From positions 1 through 31,089 of IMG/VR virus record IMGVR_UViG_3300044618_000344: DNA of 31,089 nucleotides. One strand, given 5' to 3'. Position numbers and translations under genes: made by a program. Under the pieces are notes generated by a model. That model saw nothing but the letters and a program-made list of their open reading frames with translations. It did not search any database and was not told the DNA's origin. The stretch is from a virus. Position 1 is the stretch's first letter; every line of letters begins with the position of its first letter. Shown in pieces: positions 6,949 through 14,556 of the stretch.

Positions 6949-7166
6949 TAATCCTCGTCGTCGTCCTCGTAGGGTATGCGATCCACTCGGTCGGGGATCG
7001 ATGGCAAGATCCAATCAGGATAGGCATCTTTGTCGCTAATGAGTGCGAGTGAGATATCGACTGCAAAACCTGCACGCCGAAGCGCACGATACATCTCATG
7101 GAGACTGATAGCCCATTGATCTAAAGCGTTGTAAGTGTCTAGGTCGATGACCTTCTTCTTAGCCAT
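6948..7166 (-). CDS. 72-aa conserved hypothetical protein, unit 1
   Basis: Starts MAKKKVIDLDTY, has a probable helix (HEMYRALRRAGFAVDISLALI) and ends in an acidic tail (PDRVDRIPYEDDDED). Unit 2 has the same length and ending. It is coupled to the phosphoesterase by TAATG. I do not recognise a family; its place suggests it works with, or is simply co-expressed with, the phosphoesterase. Confidence 0.7.
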   Translation of the reverse strand: MAKKKVIDLDTYNALDQWAISLHEMYRALRRAGFAVDISLALISDKDAYPDWILPSIPDRVDRIPYEDDDED

Positions 7167-7174
7167 GTCGAAAA

Positions 7175-7324
7175 TTATCGCTCTAAGAGTATGTTATAGA
7201 TCTCATCGACACGCGAGTTGAGTCGCTTAATCTCAGACAGTAGATGCGTTATGACATAACCTGCAAGTCCACCGATCACGGCAAGGCTGGCAAAGTAAAG
7301 AGTAAAAAAGTTTTCTTGAGTCAC
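7175..7324 (-). CDS. 49-aa membrane protein with C-terminal helix, holin/lysis candidate, unit 1
   Basis: GTG at 7324 overlaps the stop of the preceding holin candidate as GTGA and opens 49 codons. The product has one membrane span (about residues 6-26, FTLYFASLAVIGGLAGYVIT) and a C-terminal heptad-like helix (LSEIKRLNSRVDEIYNILLER). The unit 2 protein is identical in all residues although 14 codons differ synonymously. Location right after endolysin and holin suggests a lysis function such as second holin or spanin-like partner; inferred from context. Confidence 0.7.
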   Translation of the reverse strand: MTQENFFTLYFASLAVIGGLAGYVITHLLSEIKRLNSRVDEIYNILLER

Positions 7325-7506
7325 TTTTTATTTACGCCAAATGATGCATCGCTAGGATTGAGCCAGCGTAGAATTACAGGCGCCACGGCTGCGATTCCAG
7401 CCATTGCTAAAGTCTTAGGGTCTGTTACCCCTGCCATGTATAGCGCCAATGCAGCTGCTAAGAATGATCGTGCCCATGATGCTGCGAGTGACTTTGCTTG
7501 TTCCAT
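7321..7506 (-). CDS. Holin candidate, 61 aa, unit 1
   Basis: A 61-aa protein with two hydrophobic stretches (about residues 11-27, WARSFLAAALALYMAGV, and 33-49, LAMAGIAAVAPVILRWL) separated by a short TDPKT turn. This is the two-span layout of many actinophage holins. It starts directly at the endolysin stop. The unit 2 gene at this place is shorter and not evidently related, so the position was probably filled by exchange. Holin assignment rests on size, spans and neighbour. Confidence 0.7.
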   Translation of the reverse strand: MEQAKSLAASWARSFLAAALALYMAGVTDPKTLAMAGIAAVAPVILRWLNPSDASFGVNKK

Positions 7507-7934
7507 TATTTGCCTCCTAGTAACGGGATATTAAAGAAAGAGCCGTCCGTATCGCCTTGCTTAGTGAAAGAAAAGTGGCAATGCGCCCGATGCGGATTGC
7601 TTCCCGAATACTTTCGCCAGCGCCAGCCCATGCGAGACGATGCAATTCGTCCGTCGAAGATAATGTAGGCAATGCGCTTCTCGCCTGCCTTTGCCGCGAG
7701 TCGAAGCTGATCTGCAATATCGGGCATGAGGTCGGGCTTGCCTGACTTATGTACATCTCGATCGACATCGATGGCGCGAACCATCCCTGACGATGGATCA
7801 GGATTGTGGTCAGAAGGACGCGCTGAATGACGGAGATCGCCGATCCAGCCATCGGAACGCCTATCACGATCTGGAAAGGTGTCATCGAACTGTTCGCGAA
7901 GTTGGATGGCCGACTTACTTAGGCGAGGCTTCAT
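7506..7934 (-). CDS. Endolysin, M15-like peptidase, unit 1
   Basis: A 142-aa protein with the zinc-peptidase pattern of the VanY/L-Ala-D-Glu peptidase group: H43 in SDHNP, D56 in VRAIDVDRD and the closing HRAHCHFSF block (H118, H120). It would cut peptide stems of the host wall at lysis. There is no cell-wall-binding domain and no signal peptide, so export needs a holin, consistent with the two membrane genes that follow. The start overlaps the upstream gene by 20 bases. Confidence 0.8.
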   Translation of the reverse strand: MKPRLSKSAIQLREQFDDTFPDRDRRSDGWIGDLRHSARPSDHNPDPSSGMVRAIDVDRDVHKSGKPDLMPDIADQLRLAAKAGEKRIAYIIFDGRIASSRMGWRWRKYSGSNPHRAHCHFSFTKQGDTDGSFFNIPLLGGK

Positions 7935-8172
7935 ATTTGCTCACATAAGGATCTGAAGATACTTCTAGACCATCGCTGTAGATGTCATCGATCAAAGCTC
8001 GAACGTCATTTTCTGAAACAATTGTTGGCTGAACATAATCGGTAACAATCACGCTCCCCTCAATAACATGACCATTTTCATCAACGGATGGCTTGGGTAG
8101 GCTAAGGGCATTCTTGATAATGTCATGCCAATTATTAAAATTTTCTAGCGAATCCCATTTAACCCATAACAT
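7915..8172 (-). CDS. 85-aa hypothetical protein between tail tip and endolysin, unit 1
   Basis: The start is fixed by a TAATG overlap with the LamG-like gene (product begins MLWVKWDSLENF); an earlier in-frame ATG is less likely. The middle is proline- and valine-rich (ALSLPKPSVDENG, TDYVQPTIV) and the end charged. I recognise no family. Unit 2 carries an unrelated 105-aa gene at this place, so this is part of the swapped block. It could be a tail-tip accessory or chaperone. Confidence 0.65.
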   Translation of the reverse strand: MLWVKWDSLENFNNWHDIIKNALSLPKPSVDENGHVIEGSVIVTDYVQPTIVSENDVRALIDDIYSDGLEVSSDPYVSKYEASPK

Positions 8173-8915
8173 TATGGTGTGCCCCATTTCGTTTTGAGAT
8201 AAGCCTCAACAAGATTGCGATCGCCTGTCGATAACTGCGATGGATAAATAATAACTTCACAGATGTTTGAAATAAATCCTTCTATGCCACCTGCTGCAGC
8301 TCCTAGAACTGCGCCTGTAGCTGTGGTCGTTGATGGAGAGGTTACTGGATTATTGGTATCGGTTGATCCGTTAAAAAACAAATTGGCAACAACGGTAGAT
8401 CCAGAATATCCAGCCGTGACAAAAGCAAGAACATCGGCGTTGCTGCCAGTCATTTGAGAATTAAACTTTATTAGTCCTGCTCCTATGTTGAAAATAGCCA
8501 ATTGATTAGTATCGGTTGGAGGGTTGGCTCCAATTCCATAACCCCATTGACCAGTTGCTCCCGTGCCAGTTCCCAAAATAACTTGATAACCTGTGCCACC
8601 TGCATTTTCTTTAGCGACGATAAAGAATGTTGATGCAGACGAACCCCAGTTATAAGTTGTGTTAACTAATAAATCGCCGTTAAAATCAAGGGCGGGCAAA
8701 CCATTTTGGACGTTAGTGTTGCGCGTAGGTTGTAGCCCTACTGTAGCTTGAGTAAAGTTGCGACCATTGCCAGACTTATCATTCCATTGAGAAACTAAAG
8801 AACCCGAAGAATAACTAAAAGTCGTAGCATCTGAAGCGTCAAGCCATAAAGCTGCGCCAGATACGGGAAGTCCACCGCTAGGTGTTCCCAATAGCCCTAC
8901 AATTGAGTTGAGCAT
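8172..8915 (-). CDS. LamG/concanavalin-like tail-tip protein, unit 1
   Basis: A 247-aa protein. Residues 1-10 (MLNSIVGLLG) match the start of the otherwise different unit 2 protein. From about residue 20 it shows the LamG-like jelly-roll pattern of phage and bacterial surface lectins: ALWLDASDATTF, QWNDKSGNGRNFTQ, PALDFNG, then IGGIEG/FISNICEVIIYPSQLS and ending VEAYLKTKWG. Likely binds surface glycan of the host and sets host range. Start at 8915 by TAATG overlap; an upstream ATG nine codons earlier is less likely. Confidence 0.72.
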   Translation of the reverse strand: MLNSIVGLLGTPSGGLPVSGAALWLDASDATTFSYSSGSLVSQWNDKSGNGRNFTQATVGLQPTRNTNVQNGLPALDFNGDLLVNTTYNWGSSASTFFIVAKENAGGTGYQVILGTGTGATGQWGYGIGANPPTDTNQLAIFNIGAGLIKFNSQMTGSNADVLAFVTAGYSGSTVVANLFFNGSTDTNNPVTSPSTTTATGAVLGAAAGGIEGFISNICEVIIYPSQLSTGDRNLVEAYLKTKWGTP

Positions 8916-9304
8916 TACCCAATAGCTCCAACGATGTACCAAGTATCGGTAGCGGTCTTAATGCAGGCTGCTGACTTGTATTGTGCAAGGGTAGGCTGTG
9001 CAGCTACTGCGCCAGCCGATAAAACTGTTGTCGTGCCAGATGTAACGGCCTTAATTGTGACAGCCCCTGCGCCCTTGTTAAGCACTGTAATGACTGACCC
9101 TACTGGTATGGCTGCTGTGGCATTTGTTGGAATGCTTAAATTGACGGCTGTTGCCTTGTTCATCGGAATGAGTACCTGATAGGAGTCAGCCAGAGCGATG
9201 GTGTAGTCAGCCGTCTGGTCTGCCTTGACCTCGAAGGTTACTAGGCCGTTATAGTCTGCGGCCGTAAAGATGTCGCCTGTTGTCGCTGGAAAGCCTGTTG
9301 CCAT
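8915..9304 (-). CDS. 129-aa tail-tip or tail-surface protein, unit 1
   Basis: A small beta-rich protein starting MATGFPATTGDIFTAADYNGL, a beginning seen in tail-fibre and decoration proteins, with repeated Thr/Val/Ala strands (SVITVLNKGAGAVTIK, SGTTTVLSAGAVAAQ). It resembles the C-terminal domains attached to phage fibres. It lies between the minor tail protein and the variable tip protein, so it may be the adaptor holding the tip. The unit 2 copy has the same length with scattered changes. Confidence 0.6.
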   Translation of the reverse strand: MATGFPATTGDIFTAADYNGLVTFEVKADQTADYTIALADSYQVLIPMNKATAVNLSIPTNATAAIPVGSVITVLNKGAGAVTIKAVTSGTTTVLSAGAVAAQPTLAQYKSAACIKTATDTWYIVGAIG

Positions 9305-9313
9305 TGTTTTCTC

Positions 9314-10558
9314 CTAGTATCCCATTATGGATTGTCCGATTATACCGTAAGTCGATGATCCTATGATGAATCCTTCTACTATAGGCTCAAGTGTTGTAAC
9401 TGTGCACTTCATTGAATTTGGGGTGATGTCCCATGCTAGACCCTGCACCTGCAAAGTCTTGACGATCGTAGAGCCATTCTCCTGCACATTGGTGATCTGT
9501 AGATTATCAAAGTAATCGAGGCCGATCATAGTATCCGTAGGAACATCCGTGTCCAATAGATCGACTGTCATGGCATCGATTCTGATATCGGTTTGGGCTC
9601 GCGTGGCGACATAGATTCGAGCAATGTCTAAGACTTGAGCATCTGTCTCAGGGATCATCTCTGTCAGAGTAGTGCCATGAGGAAAGTACTTAGCCGATGA
9701 ATCAACGTTAGCAACGACTTGAGCTGTGCCACCAATGCGTTGCATGCTGGCCTGATTGATGATCAATTTGTCATCGAAGGCATAACGAAGGTCAGAGTAT
9801 GGAATACCTGTAGTTTGATTAAACTCAATCGGCGTAGCCGCTAAAGATCCCACGACATCGTTGCGATCCTTGAATTCTGCCGTGCCATCGGTACGGATAA
9901 AGAATGCGCCTTGCTCTGCGAACTCGGCCGCCTTCAAGGCTTGCAAGGATGTGCGAGCTGTAGCAGGATCGGCTTGAACTGTCGTAGAGCCTGTGTCTGT
10001 AATTCTCATCGATGTGGGGAATGAAACTTGATCTAGAATCTTTGTGATGCGCGTTCCTGTAGTTTGACCAGCTGTAGCCCCTGAGATGGTCGAGACGTTA
10101 GCCATAGCGAACAATCTAAAGGCATCACTAGAGATTATATCGACATAACCTAATTCTTGACCAGTAGGAAAAGAGTATTTGTAGGAATCGACGTAGCCTG
10201 AAAATAAGAAGTGCTGAGTGGTTGGAGTAGTAGCTGCGACACGAATCTTACGAAGCGGAGTCAGGTAGCCAAAATAGGGTGAAGATGTGTTCTGTGGATT
10301 AAAATCACCATTCTGATCAATAACTCTGACAGTACATGTGCCCGTCTCATAAGTGTCGCGCATGATACTTCTTCCGCGCTGGATCTTTATTGATCGAGTA
10401 GTGCTACTGAGATCAACTACAGGATCAGGGACTTCGGTTGAAGCAAATTGAGATACGCCAATGACGCCGTTGATCGAATCGCCAATAGTAAAAGGAAAGC
10501 CAAATGTAGCACCTTGACTAAAGTCGAAAGATACCGAGATCGTGGCAGGTAGGCTCAT
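9314..10558 (-). CDS. Minor tail protein, Dit/Tal-like, unit 1
   Basis: A 414-aa protein directly after the tape measure, where siphoviruses encode the distal tail and tail-associated proteins. The block IKIQRGRSIMRDTYETGTC, then NGDFNPQN and LFSGYVDSYKY is typical of actinophage minor tail proteins with a tail-hub fold. The long C-terminal part is rich in short strands. It starts within the tape-measure stop (ATGA). It would form the tail tip to which the adaptor and receptor-binding proteins attach. Unit 2 has the same length. Confidence 0.8.
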   Translation of the reverse strand: MSLPATISVSFDFSQGATFGFPFTIGDSINGVIGVSQFASTEVPDPVVDLSSTTRSIKIQRGRSIMRDTYETGTCTVRVIDQNGDFNPQNTSSPYFGYLTPLRKIRVAATTPTTQHFLFSGYVDSYKYSFPTGQELGYVDIISSDAFRLFAMANVSTISGATAGQTTGTRITKILDQVSFPTSMRITDTGSTTVQADPATARTSLQALKAAEFAEQGAFFIRTDGTAEFKDRNDVVGSLAATPIEFNQTTGIPYSDLRYAFDDKLIINQASMQRIGGTAQVVANVDSSAKYFPHGTTLTEMIPETDAQVLDIARIYVATRAQTDIRIDAMTVDLLDTDVPTDTMIGLDYFDNLQITNVQENGSTIVKTLQVQGLAWDITPNSMKCTVTTLEPIVEGFIIGSSTYGIIGQSIMGY

Positions 10559-12075
10559 TTGATAGAAGGCGCCCCACGGCCGTTATATCGGCTCACGTCG
10601 CTGAATGTACCTGATAGAGACTGATTGACTTGAGTGTTTGTGACTGCTCCGCCTACTACGTCACCATCAAGATTGACAATTACATTGATGGTTGAAGCCG
10701 CATTGGCACCGCCTAGAGCCCCTATGCCTAAATAATCCGCGGCAATAGTTGAACCCATGCCACCAGTAGGTACATTAAAAGCAGGTGGCATCCAGTTGCG
10801 ATAAGGATTTGGAGCTTCAGGGGTTGTCAGCAACGCAGTCTTAAGCTCATTCTGACGCTTGGTTGCCTCTGTCAATTCTGCAGATAACTTGAGTGCTTGC
10901 GACTCATTCTTGTCAAGCAAGGCAAGCTGTAACTGTAAAGATAGGCGATCAGTTTCGCTGATCTGTCCGCGAAGTGCCGCTGTGACGCTAATGCGATCTA
11001 GGTCTAAAACTTTTGAAGCCTTAGTCAGAGCGTTCTGTTTCTTCTGAGCGTCAAGCTCTTTCTTCTTCATGTTCAATAGAGTTTTAGCGCGCTTTTCTGC
11101 TTCGCTCTCTATTCTTGCACGAGTGGCATTAGCAGGGTTGCCGAGGCGACCCATATGCTCGGTTATGCGACCTTCAAGTGGTCTTGCGGCTGCACCCATT
11201 TTAGAAAATTGATCTAAGGCTCTGACTAGGGGTGAGTAAGTCTTGAGGAAGCCATCGCCTTCTATACCACCGAGGAGTGAACCTCCGGGTAATGATTTGA
11301 GCTGAGTAACCATGATGCCTAATCCGTAGATAGCATCGCCAAGCCAAACGCCAAATTCTTGCATAGAATCGGCTAAAGGTTGGATACTGTTCCCACCGCC
11401 TGAAACTAGAGCTAAAGCATCTACTAGGCCTTTACCGATAGATTCTTCTGCCTCGTTAGCGGCATTAGATAAAATGCCGATCTTGCCAGCATAAGTTTCA
11501 AGATAGACTGCATTAGCGCCAGTGAATTGTTTTGTAAGCTTTGATTGAACGTCTGCAAAACTCATCGTCTTAAGCTCGGCTTGACTCAAACCTAAATAGT
11601 ACTTACGAAGTCCACGAGTCTGACCAACGTAGGCCATGCTAAGGTCATTGACGACTGTTTCATAGGCAACGCCTGAACCACGAGAAATGTCTAGAGCTTG
11701 AGTAAGTAGCTCCTGAGATTTAGCAACTGAGCCCGTGGTCTGCAATAGTTTCTGCATCGCTGGGCGCAGTTGATCATCTGCTACCCCTGAGACTCTAGCG
11801 AGTCCACTTATGAACTGCTCAATGCGTGGAGTTTCAAAGGCTAAACCTAAATTCTTAACCGAGATGGCTAATTGCGATGCGGCTTTGTCATCCTCTATAA
11901 AGGCTTTAGCGGCATTCTTAGCAAACTTGAGAAGCTGAGTCGCTCCAAAGGTGATAGCTAGTTGGGCGCCTAATTTCTTAACGCCTTTTTGTAAAGTTGA
12001 TGTGGCTGTGTTTGCTTCTTTAAAAGCCTTCTTACCTTTAAACTCAGTGATAATCGGGATGCGTAATTCAGCCAT
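10555..12075 (-). CDS. Tape measure protein, unit 1
   Basis: A 506-aa protein that sets tail length and is ejected into the host. The N-terminus (MAELRIPIITEFKGKKAFKEA), helical amphipathic stretch (GAQLAITFGATQLLKFAKNAAKAF), central glycine- and alanine-rich region and the long charged coiled coil (about residues 330-420) fit the family. At roughly 1.5 angstrom per residue the tail would be near 75 nm, an estimate only. Unit 2's copy is 41 residues longer with a different central part, so the two phages would have slightly different tails. Confidence 0.88.
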   Translation of the reverse strand: MAELRIPIITEFKGKKAFKEANTATSTLQKGVKKLGAQLAITFGATQLLKFAKNAAKAFIEDDKAASQLAISVKNLGLAFETPRIEQFISGLARVSGVADDQLRPAMQKLLQTTGSVAKSQELLTQALDISRGSGVAYETVVNDLSMAYVGQTRGLRKYYLGLSQAELKTMSFADVQSKLTKQFTGANAVYLETYAGKIGILSNAANEAEESIGKGLVDALALVSGGGNSIQPLADSMQEFGVWLGDAIYGLGIMVTQLKSLPGGSLLGGIEGDGFLKTYSPLVRALDQFSKMGAAARPLEGRITEHMGRLGNPANATRARIESEAEKRAKTLLNMKKKELDAQKKQNALTKASKVLDLDRISVTAALRGQISETDRLSLQLQLALLDKNESQALKLSAELTEATKRQNELKTALLTTPEAPNPYRNWMPPAFNVPTGGMGSTIAADYLGIGALGGANAASTINVIVNLDGDVVGGAVTNTQVNQSLSGTFSDVSRYNGRGAPSIK

Positions 12076-12584
12076 TAGATATTGCCTCTCGCGTTAAACT
12101 TGGCGGCTGCTTTTTCTAGCGCCTTAATTACTCCAACTTTGGCTTTACCTTCATCTTCTTTGTAAGCCTTAAAGATAGATCTGCCTTTCATCTGTCCTTG
12201 ACCTGTAAGAGTTCCGGGAAGAACAGAAACGAACTTGTCATTTGATTTGCGGCCTGACCATTCGTAAATAACCCCAGCAGCGGTTTTATTGTGAATTGAT
12301 ACTGCTTGCACCCATCCGCGCCGATCAGGCTTAGTAGGTGTGAGCTTGTAACCTACTCCGCGGCGTGCCTCGGCTGCATCATACATTGGAAACTTTGCAG
12401 TCTTAACTTCATGCTTGACAAAGCCTGAAGGCATAGCCGCATTGGATGGCATAAAGCCTCTAGCCTTTTTGACCAAGGGCTTTAGGAATCCAACCATTTC
12501 ATCACGAGTCTCTTTATCTAGATCAGGCGAAAATTGCTTGAGAGCCTTGCGAAGCGCACTAGCGCCTTTTAGCTCTGTAGGCAT
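12075..12584 (-). CDS. 169-aa tail or neck protein, unit 1
   Basis: A basic protein (MPTELKGASALRKALKQF) whose general layout recalls HK97 gp10-type tail-completion proteins, but its position after the chaperones and just before the tape measure is not the usual one for those. It begins inside the last codons of the frameshifted chaperone and ends at the tape-measure start. The first half is nearly the same in unit 2 and the segment around residues 105-130 differs. A structural tail role is likely from context; the precise family is uncertain. Confidence 0.55.
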   Translation of the reverse strand: MPTELKGASALRKALKQFSPDLDKETRDEMVGFLKPLVKKARGFMPSNAAMPSGFVKHEVKTAKFPMYDAAEARRGVGYKLTPTKPDRRGWVQAVSIHNKTAAGVIYEWSGRKSNDKFVSVLPGTLTGQGQMKGRSIFKAYKEDEGKAKVGVIKALEKAAAKFNARGNI

Positions 12585-12980
12585 CGCTCTGCTCCTTCGC
12601 TCGGTCTTTCAACGCTTTCAATAACATTTGAAGCATTGATGGATCTAAATCAATCAAATCTTGTGGAGCGATAGCCGTCTCAATGCTCAAGCGAGCAATG
12701 AGGTAGTGGATGCTATCGCGCCCTAGACCAAAGGGTCTGACTCTGCAACCTCGACACTCTTTAGAATATCAAGAAAGTCAGGACCAAATGGCTTGACTGT
12801 GACTCCACTAAGTCTAAGGCCTTCCCATGCAAGCCAATAGACTGATGTTTGCATCTCATCATCTCGCATGGATTTATGAAATCCTTTTTTATGATGCAAT
12901 TCATATGAGTATTCAAGACGAGGCGTGATTTCTATATCATGCACCGTATTGTCTGTCATCGTTACTATTAGTTTTGCCAT
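12559..12980 (-). CDS. Tail assembly chaperone, long form by -1 frameshift, unit 1
   Basis: The 85-aa chaperone frame contains a slippery heptamer C CCT TTG (12729-12735) two codons before its stop. Moving back one base continues through GLGRDSIHYLIARLSIETAI and ends 58 codons after the slip site, giving a 140-aa product. This matches the gpG/gpGT arrangement of lambda and the chaperone pair of most actinophage siphoviruses; the extension has the usual pattern. The long form would bind tape measure and major tail protein during assembly. The same arrangement is conserved exactly in unit 2. Confidence 0.85.
12723..12980 (-). CDS. Tail assembly chaperone, short form, unit 1
   Basis: An 85-aa acidic and hydrophobic protein (MAKLIVTMTDNTVHDIEITP...) just downstream of the major tail protein, with AAAGGGG before its ATG. 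It is the zero-frame product of the gene described as the long form and would be made in excess. It ends SDPLV, just past the slippery site. Confidence 0.85.
   Translation of the reverse strand: MAKLIVTMTDNTVHDIEITPRLEYSYELHHKKGFHKSMRDDEMQTSVYWLAWEGLRLSGVTVKPFGPDFLDILKSVEVAESDPLV
12729..12735 (-). promoter_or_regulatory. Slippery site CCCTTTG for -1 frameshift, unit 1
   Basis: On the minus strand the heptamer reads C CCT TTG in the zero frame, the canonical X XXY YYZ form. After a -1 slip the two tRNAs re-pair on CCC and TTT. The zero-frame stop follows six bases later. The unit 2 copy at 28579-28585 is identical. Confidence 0.8.
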
Positions 12981-13003
12981 GCTGTGCCCCTTTGTTTAGT
13001 TTA

Positions 13004-13423
13004 TTAGAATGTGCCTGTTGAAGCTACTACTGTAGTACCTGAGACGTTAAATGTCAGGCTCTGCATTGCGATGTCAGCGACTGAGCCGTTGATGTCTGTA
13101 GTTCCATTGATTAGGCATGTCATTGTGTAAAGAGGGTTTGTCGCTGATACAGCGGTTCCCTTTTCCTGTAGTAGGACTACTGTGACGTTGGTTCCCCATG
13201 CAGCTTGCAATGTCGCTAGGACGTTAGCTGTAGCTGTGTCATTAAGGAAGTCGATTGTGACTGAAGAAGCCTCAAGGCCTTTGACGAACTTGTGTCCGCC
13301 ATCGCCCATTGCTGTTACTTCAAGCTCATCAAAATTGCGGTTAAGTGTTACTGCTGTAACGTGGTCTGAAAGATCGACTGTGTTAATCTTCACGCCGACC
13401 TTGTTGTTTAGAAATACAGCCAT
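13004..13423 (-). CDS. Major tail protein, unit 1
   Basis: A 139-aa protein with the size and layout of short actinophage tail-tube proteins: an N-terminal MAVFLNNKVGVKINTVDLSDH strand, FDELEVTAMGDGGHKFVKGLE, VTIDFLND, and a beta-rich C-terminus ending FNVSGTTVVASTGTF. It would stack as hexameric rings of the tube. It is followed, after 23 bases, by the tail chaperone, as expected. It differs from unit 2 at scattered positions only. Confidence 0.85.
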   Translation of the reverse strand: MAVFLNNKVGVKINTVDLSDHVTAVTLNRNFDELEVTAMGDGGHKFVKGLEASSVTIDFLNDTATANVLATLQAAWGTNVTVVLLQEKGTAVSATNPLYTMTCLINGTTDINGSVADIAMQSLTFNVSGTTVVASTGTF

Positions 13424-13427
13424 GAGA

Positions 13428-13529
13428 TTATTCCTCGTCTTTCTTAGTAGTTACTGGCTTAGGTGTTGATGGTGCTACCTGCCCGATCTTGATCAGGAAG
13501 GCTTCTTGCTCTTTTTCCCACTCGGACAT
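13428..13529 (-). CDS. 33-aa basic/acidic peptide, unit 1
   Basis: ATG at 13529 with GGAG eight bases upstream opens MSEWEKEQEAFLIKIGQVAP and ends TTKKDEE. Its stop lies just before the major tail protein. Unit 2 keeps all but two residues. It lies between tail terminator and major tail genes; a role as assembly factor or simply a small structural peptide is unknown. Conservation of the frame and ribosome site support a real gene. Confidence 0.6.
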   Translation of the reverse strand: MSEWEKEQEAFLIKIGQVAPSTPKPVTTKKDEE

Positions 13530-13530
13530 T

Positions 13531-13920
13531 TTAGCTCCAACTCGTTAGGACTGAGATATTGATGTTACATGTAAGTAGATCACCTGAGACGGCACTCAGG
13601 ACGGCCGGAGCCGATACCTCTGTGACGTTGTAGGTGTATGAGGATGCAGCGAGTAGATTGAACACTCGGACTACATTGTCCTCAATTCCATTGAGATTGC
13701 CTTCGTTATCGAGCAACGGCACCATGACTGAGATTGTGAAGTTAGCCATTGGTGAGATAGATGCGTGCCATCCGTTAGACGGCGAAATGTAAGGATCGCT
13801 AGGTGCGACGATGACGCTGTTAGCAATAGGGGTTGCAGGTGGGAAGCTAAAGACTGACCACTTGGCATTGTCAATAAGGGCTGTTGCTAATCCTGCTCGG
13901 AGTGTTGATATGGCGGCCAT
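13531..13920 (-). CDS. Tail terminator-like protein, unit 1
   Basis: A 129-aa protein starting MAAISTLRAGLATAL and containing SNGWHASISPMANFTISVMVPLLDNEGNLNGIEDNV, the style of short alpha/beta tail-terminator proteins that cap the tail tube. It lies between the connector and the major tail protein, the usual place. Its start overlaps the connector stop. Assignment rests on size, position and general pattern. Confidence 0.65.
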   Translation of the reverse strand: MAAISTLRAGLATALIDNAKWSVFSFPPATPIANSVIVAPSDPYISPSNGWHASISPMANFTISVMVPLLDNEGNLNGIEDNVVRVFNLLAASSYTYNVTEVSAPAVLSAVSGDLLTCNINISVLTSWS

Positions 13921-14492
13921 TAGCCCACCATCGATCTCGGATCGAGATAAGGTGCAAGCAATCCACGAACACGGGCTAAGAGTGTGTTACCCATGCGGTA
14001 TGGGCTTGGCTGATAGCCGTCGATGGTAACGCCACCGCTTGATGGAGCTTGGCGAGACTGCCAGATGTCGATAGAGATCATGAGCGATGCTTCTTGGATC
14101 GCTGGAATTGTTGTGTAATCTGTGTAAGTCTCGGCGGCAGCAATTCCAAAAGGCTCGACTGTATGGCGCGGATTGTCAGATGTGTGTGTGGTGGTTATGT
14201 TAAATGATCGAGCATCGACGCCTGTAATTGTCTTTGTGCCATTGTACTTTGTGCCAGCACCGGAGATCACTACTGATTGGCCAACGTAAAATACTTCGCG
14301 AATGTTTTGATCAAAGTAGAGAGTGCCGACTGTGCCTGTGTTGCCGTGGGCAATGATGTACTGCTGATTTTTCCATAGAAAGGGCAATAAGACATTATCT
14401 GCAGCGTCGCAGACAGATTGCAAGACTGCATCGGTGTAAAGAGTGCCTACACCTAGAGCCGTGCGAAGTTCTGCAACTGTTGTCAAAGCCAT
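13920..14492 (-). CDS. Head-tail connector protein, unit 1
   Basis: A 190-aa protein beginning MALTTVAELRTALGVG, which is the start of gp6/HK97-like connector proteins, with a beta-rich insertion (about residues 50-120) and a C-terminal helix (IPAIQEASLMISIDIWQSR). It is the first gene after the capsid and would sit under the portal. Only one residue (K to R) differs from the unit 2 copy. The start is preceded by AGAAAGG and by the conserved hairpin. Confidence 0.75.
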   Translation of the reverse strand: MALTTVAELRTALGVGTLYTDAVLQSVCDAADNVLLPFLWKNQQYIIAHGNTGTVGTLYFDQNIREVFYVGQSVVISGAGTKYNGTKTITGVDARSFNITTTHTSDNPRHTVEPFGIAAAETYTDYTTIPAIQEASLMISIDIWQSRQAPSSGGVTIDGYQPSPYRMGNTLLARVRGLLAPYLDPRSMVG

Positions 14493-14512
14493 ATTATTTA
14501 CCTTTCTAAAGA

Positions 14513-14543
14513 CTGGCAGGGTAGAAGGGCACTACCCTGCCAG
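14513..14543. terminator. Perfect 12-bp hairpin after the capsid gene, unit 1
   Basis: CTGGCAGGGTAG and CTACCCTGCCAG pair perfectly around a 7-base loop, AAGGGCA on the plus strand. It lies in the 64-base gap between capsid stop and connector start. On the minus strand it is followed by TCTTTAG and not by a long U-run, so it may be a partial terminator or an mRNA-end stabiliser that favours high capsid output. Two base pairs have changed in compensation in unit 2 while the loop is the same. Confidence 0.75.
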
Positions 14544-14556
14544 CGACTTAGTTGGC

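Noticed and set aside
9332-9350. TATAAT-like string near the end of the minor tail gene
   Set aside because: It lies in strongly conserved coding sequence for the protein C-terminus in both units and is not placed before a start codon with suitable spacing.
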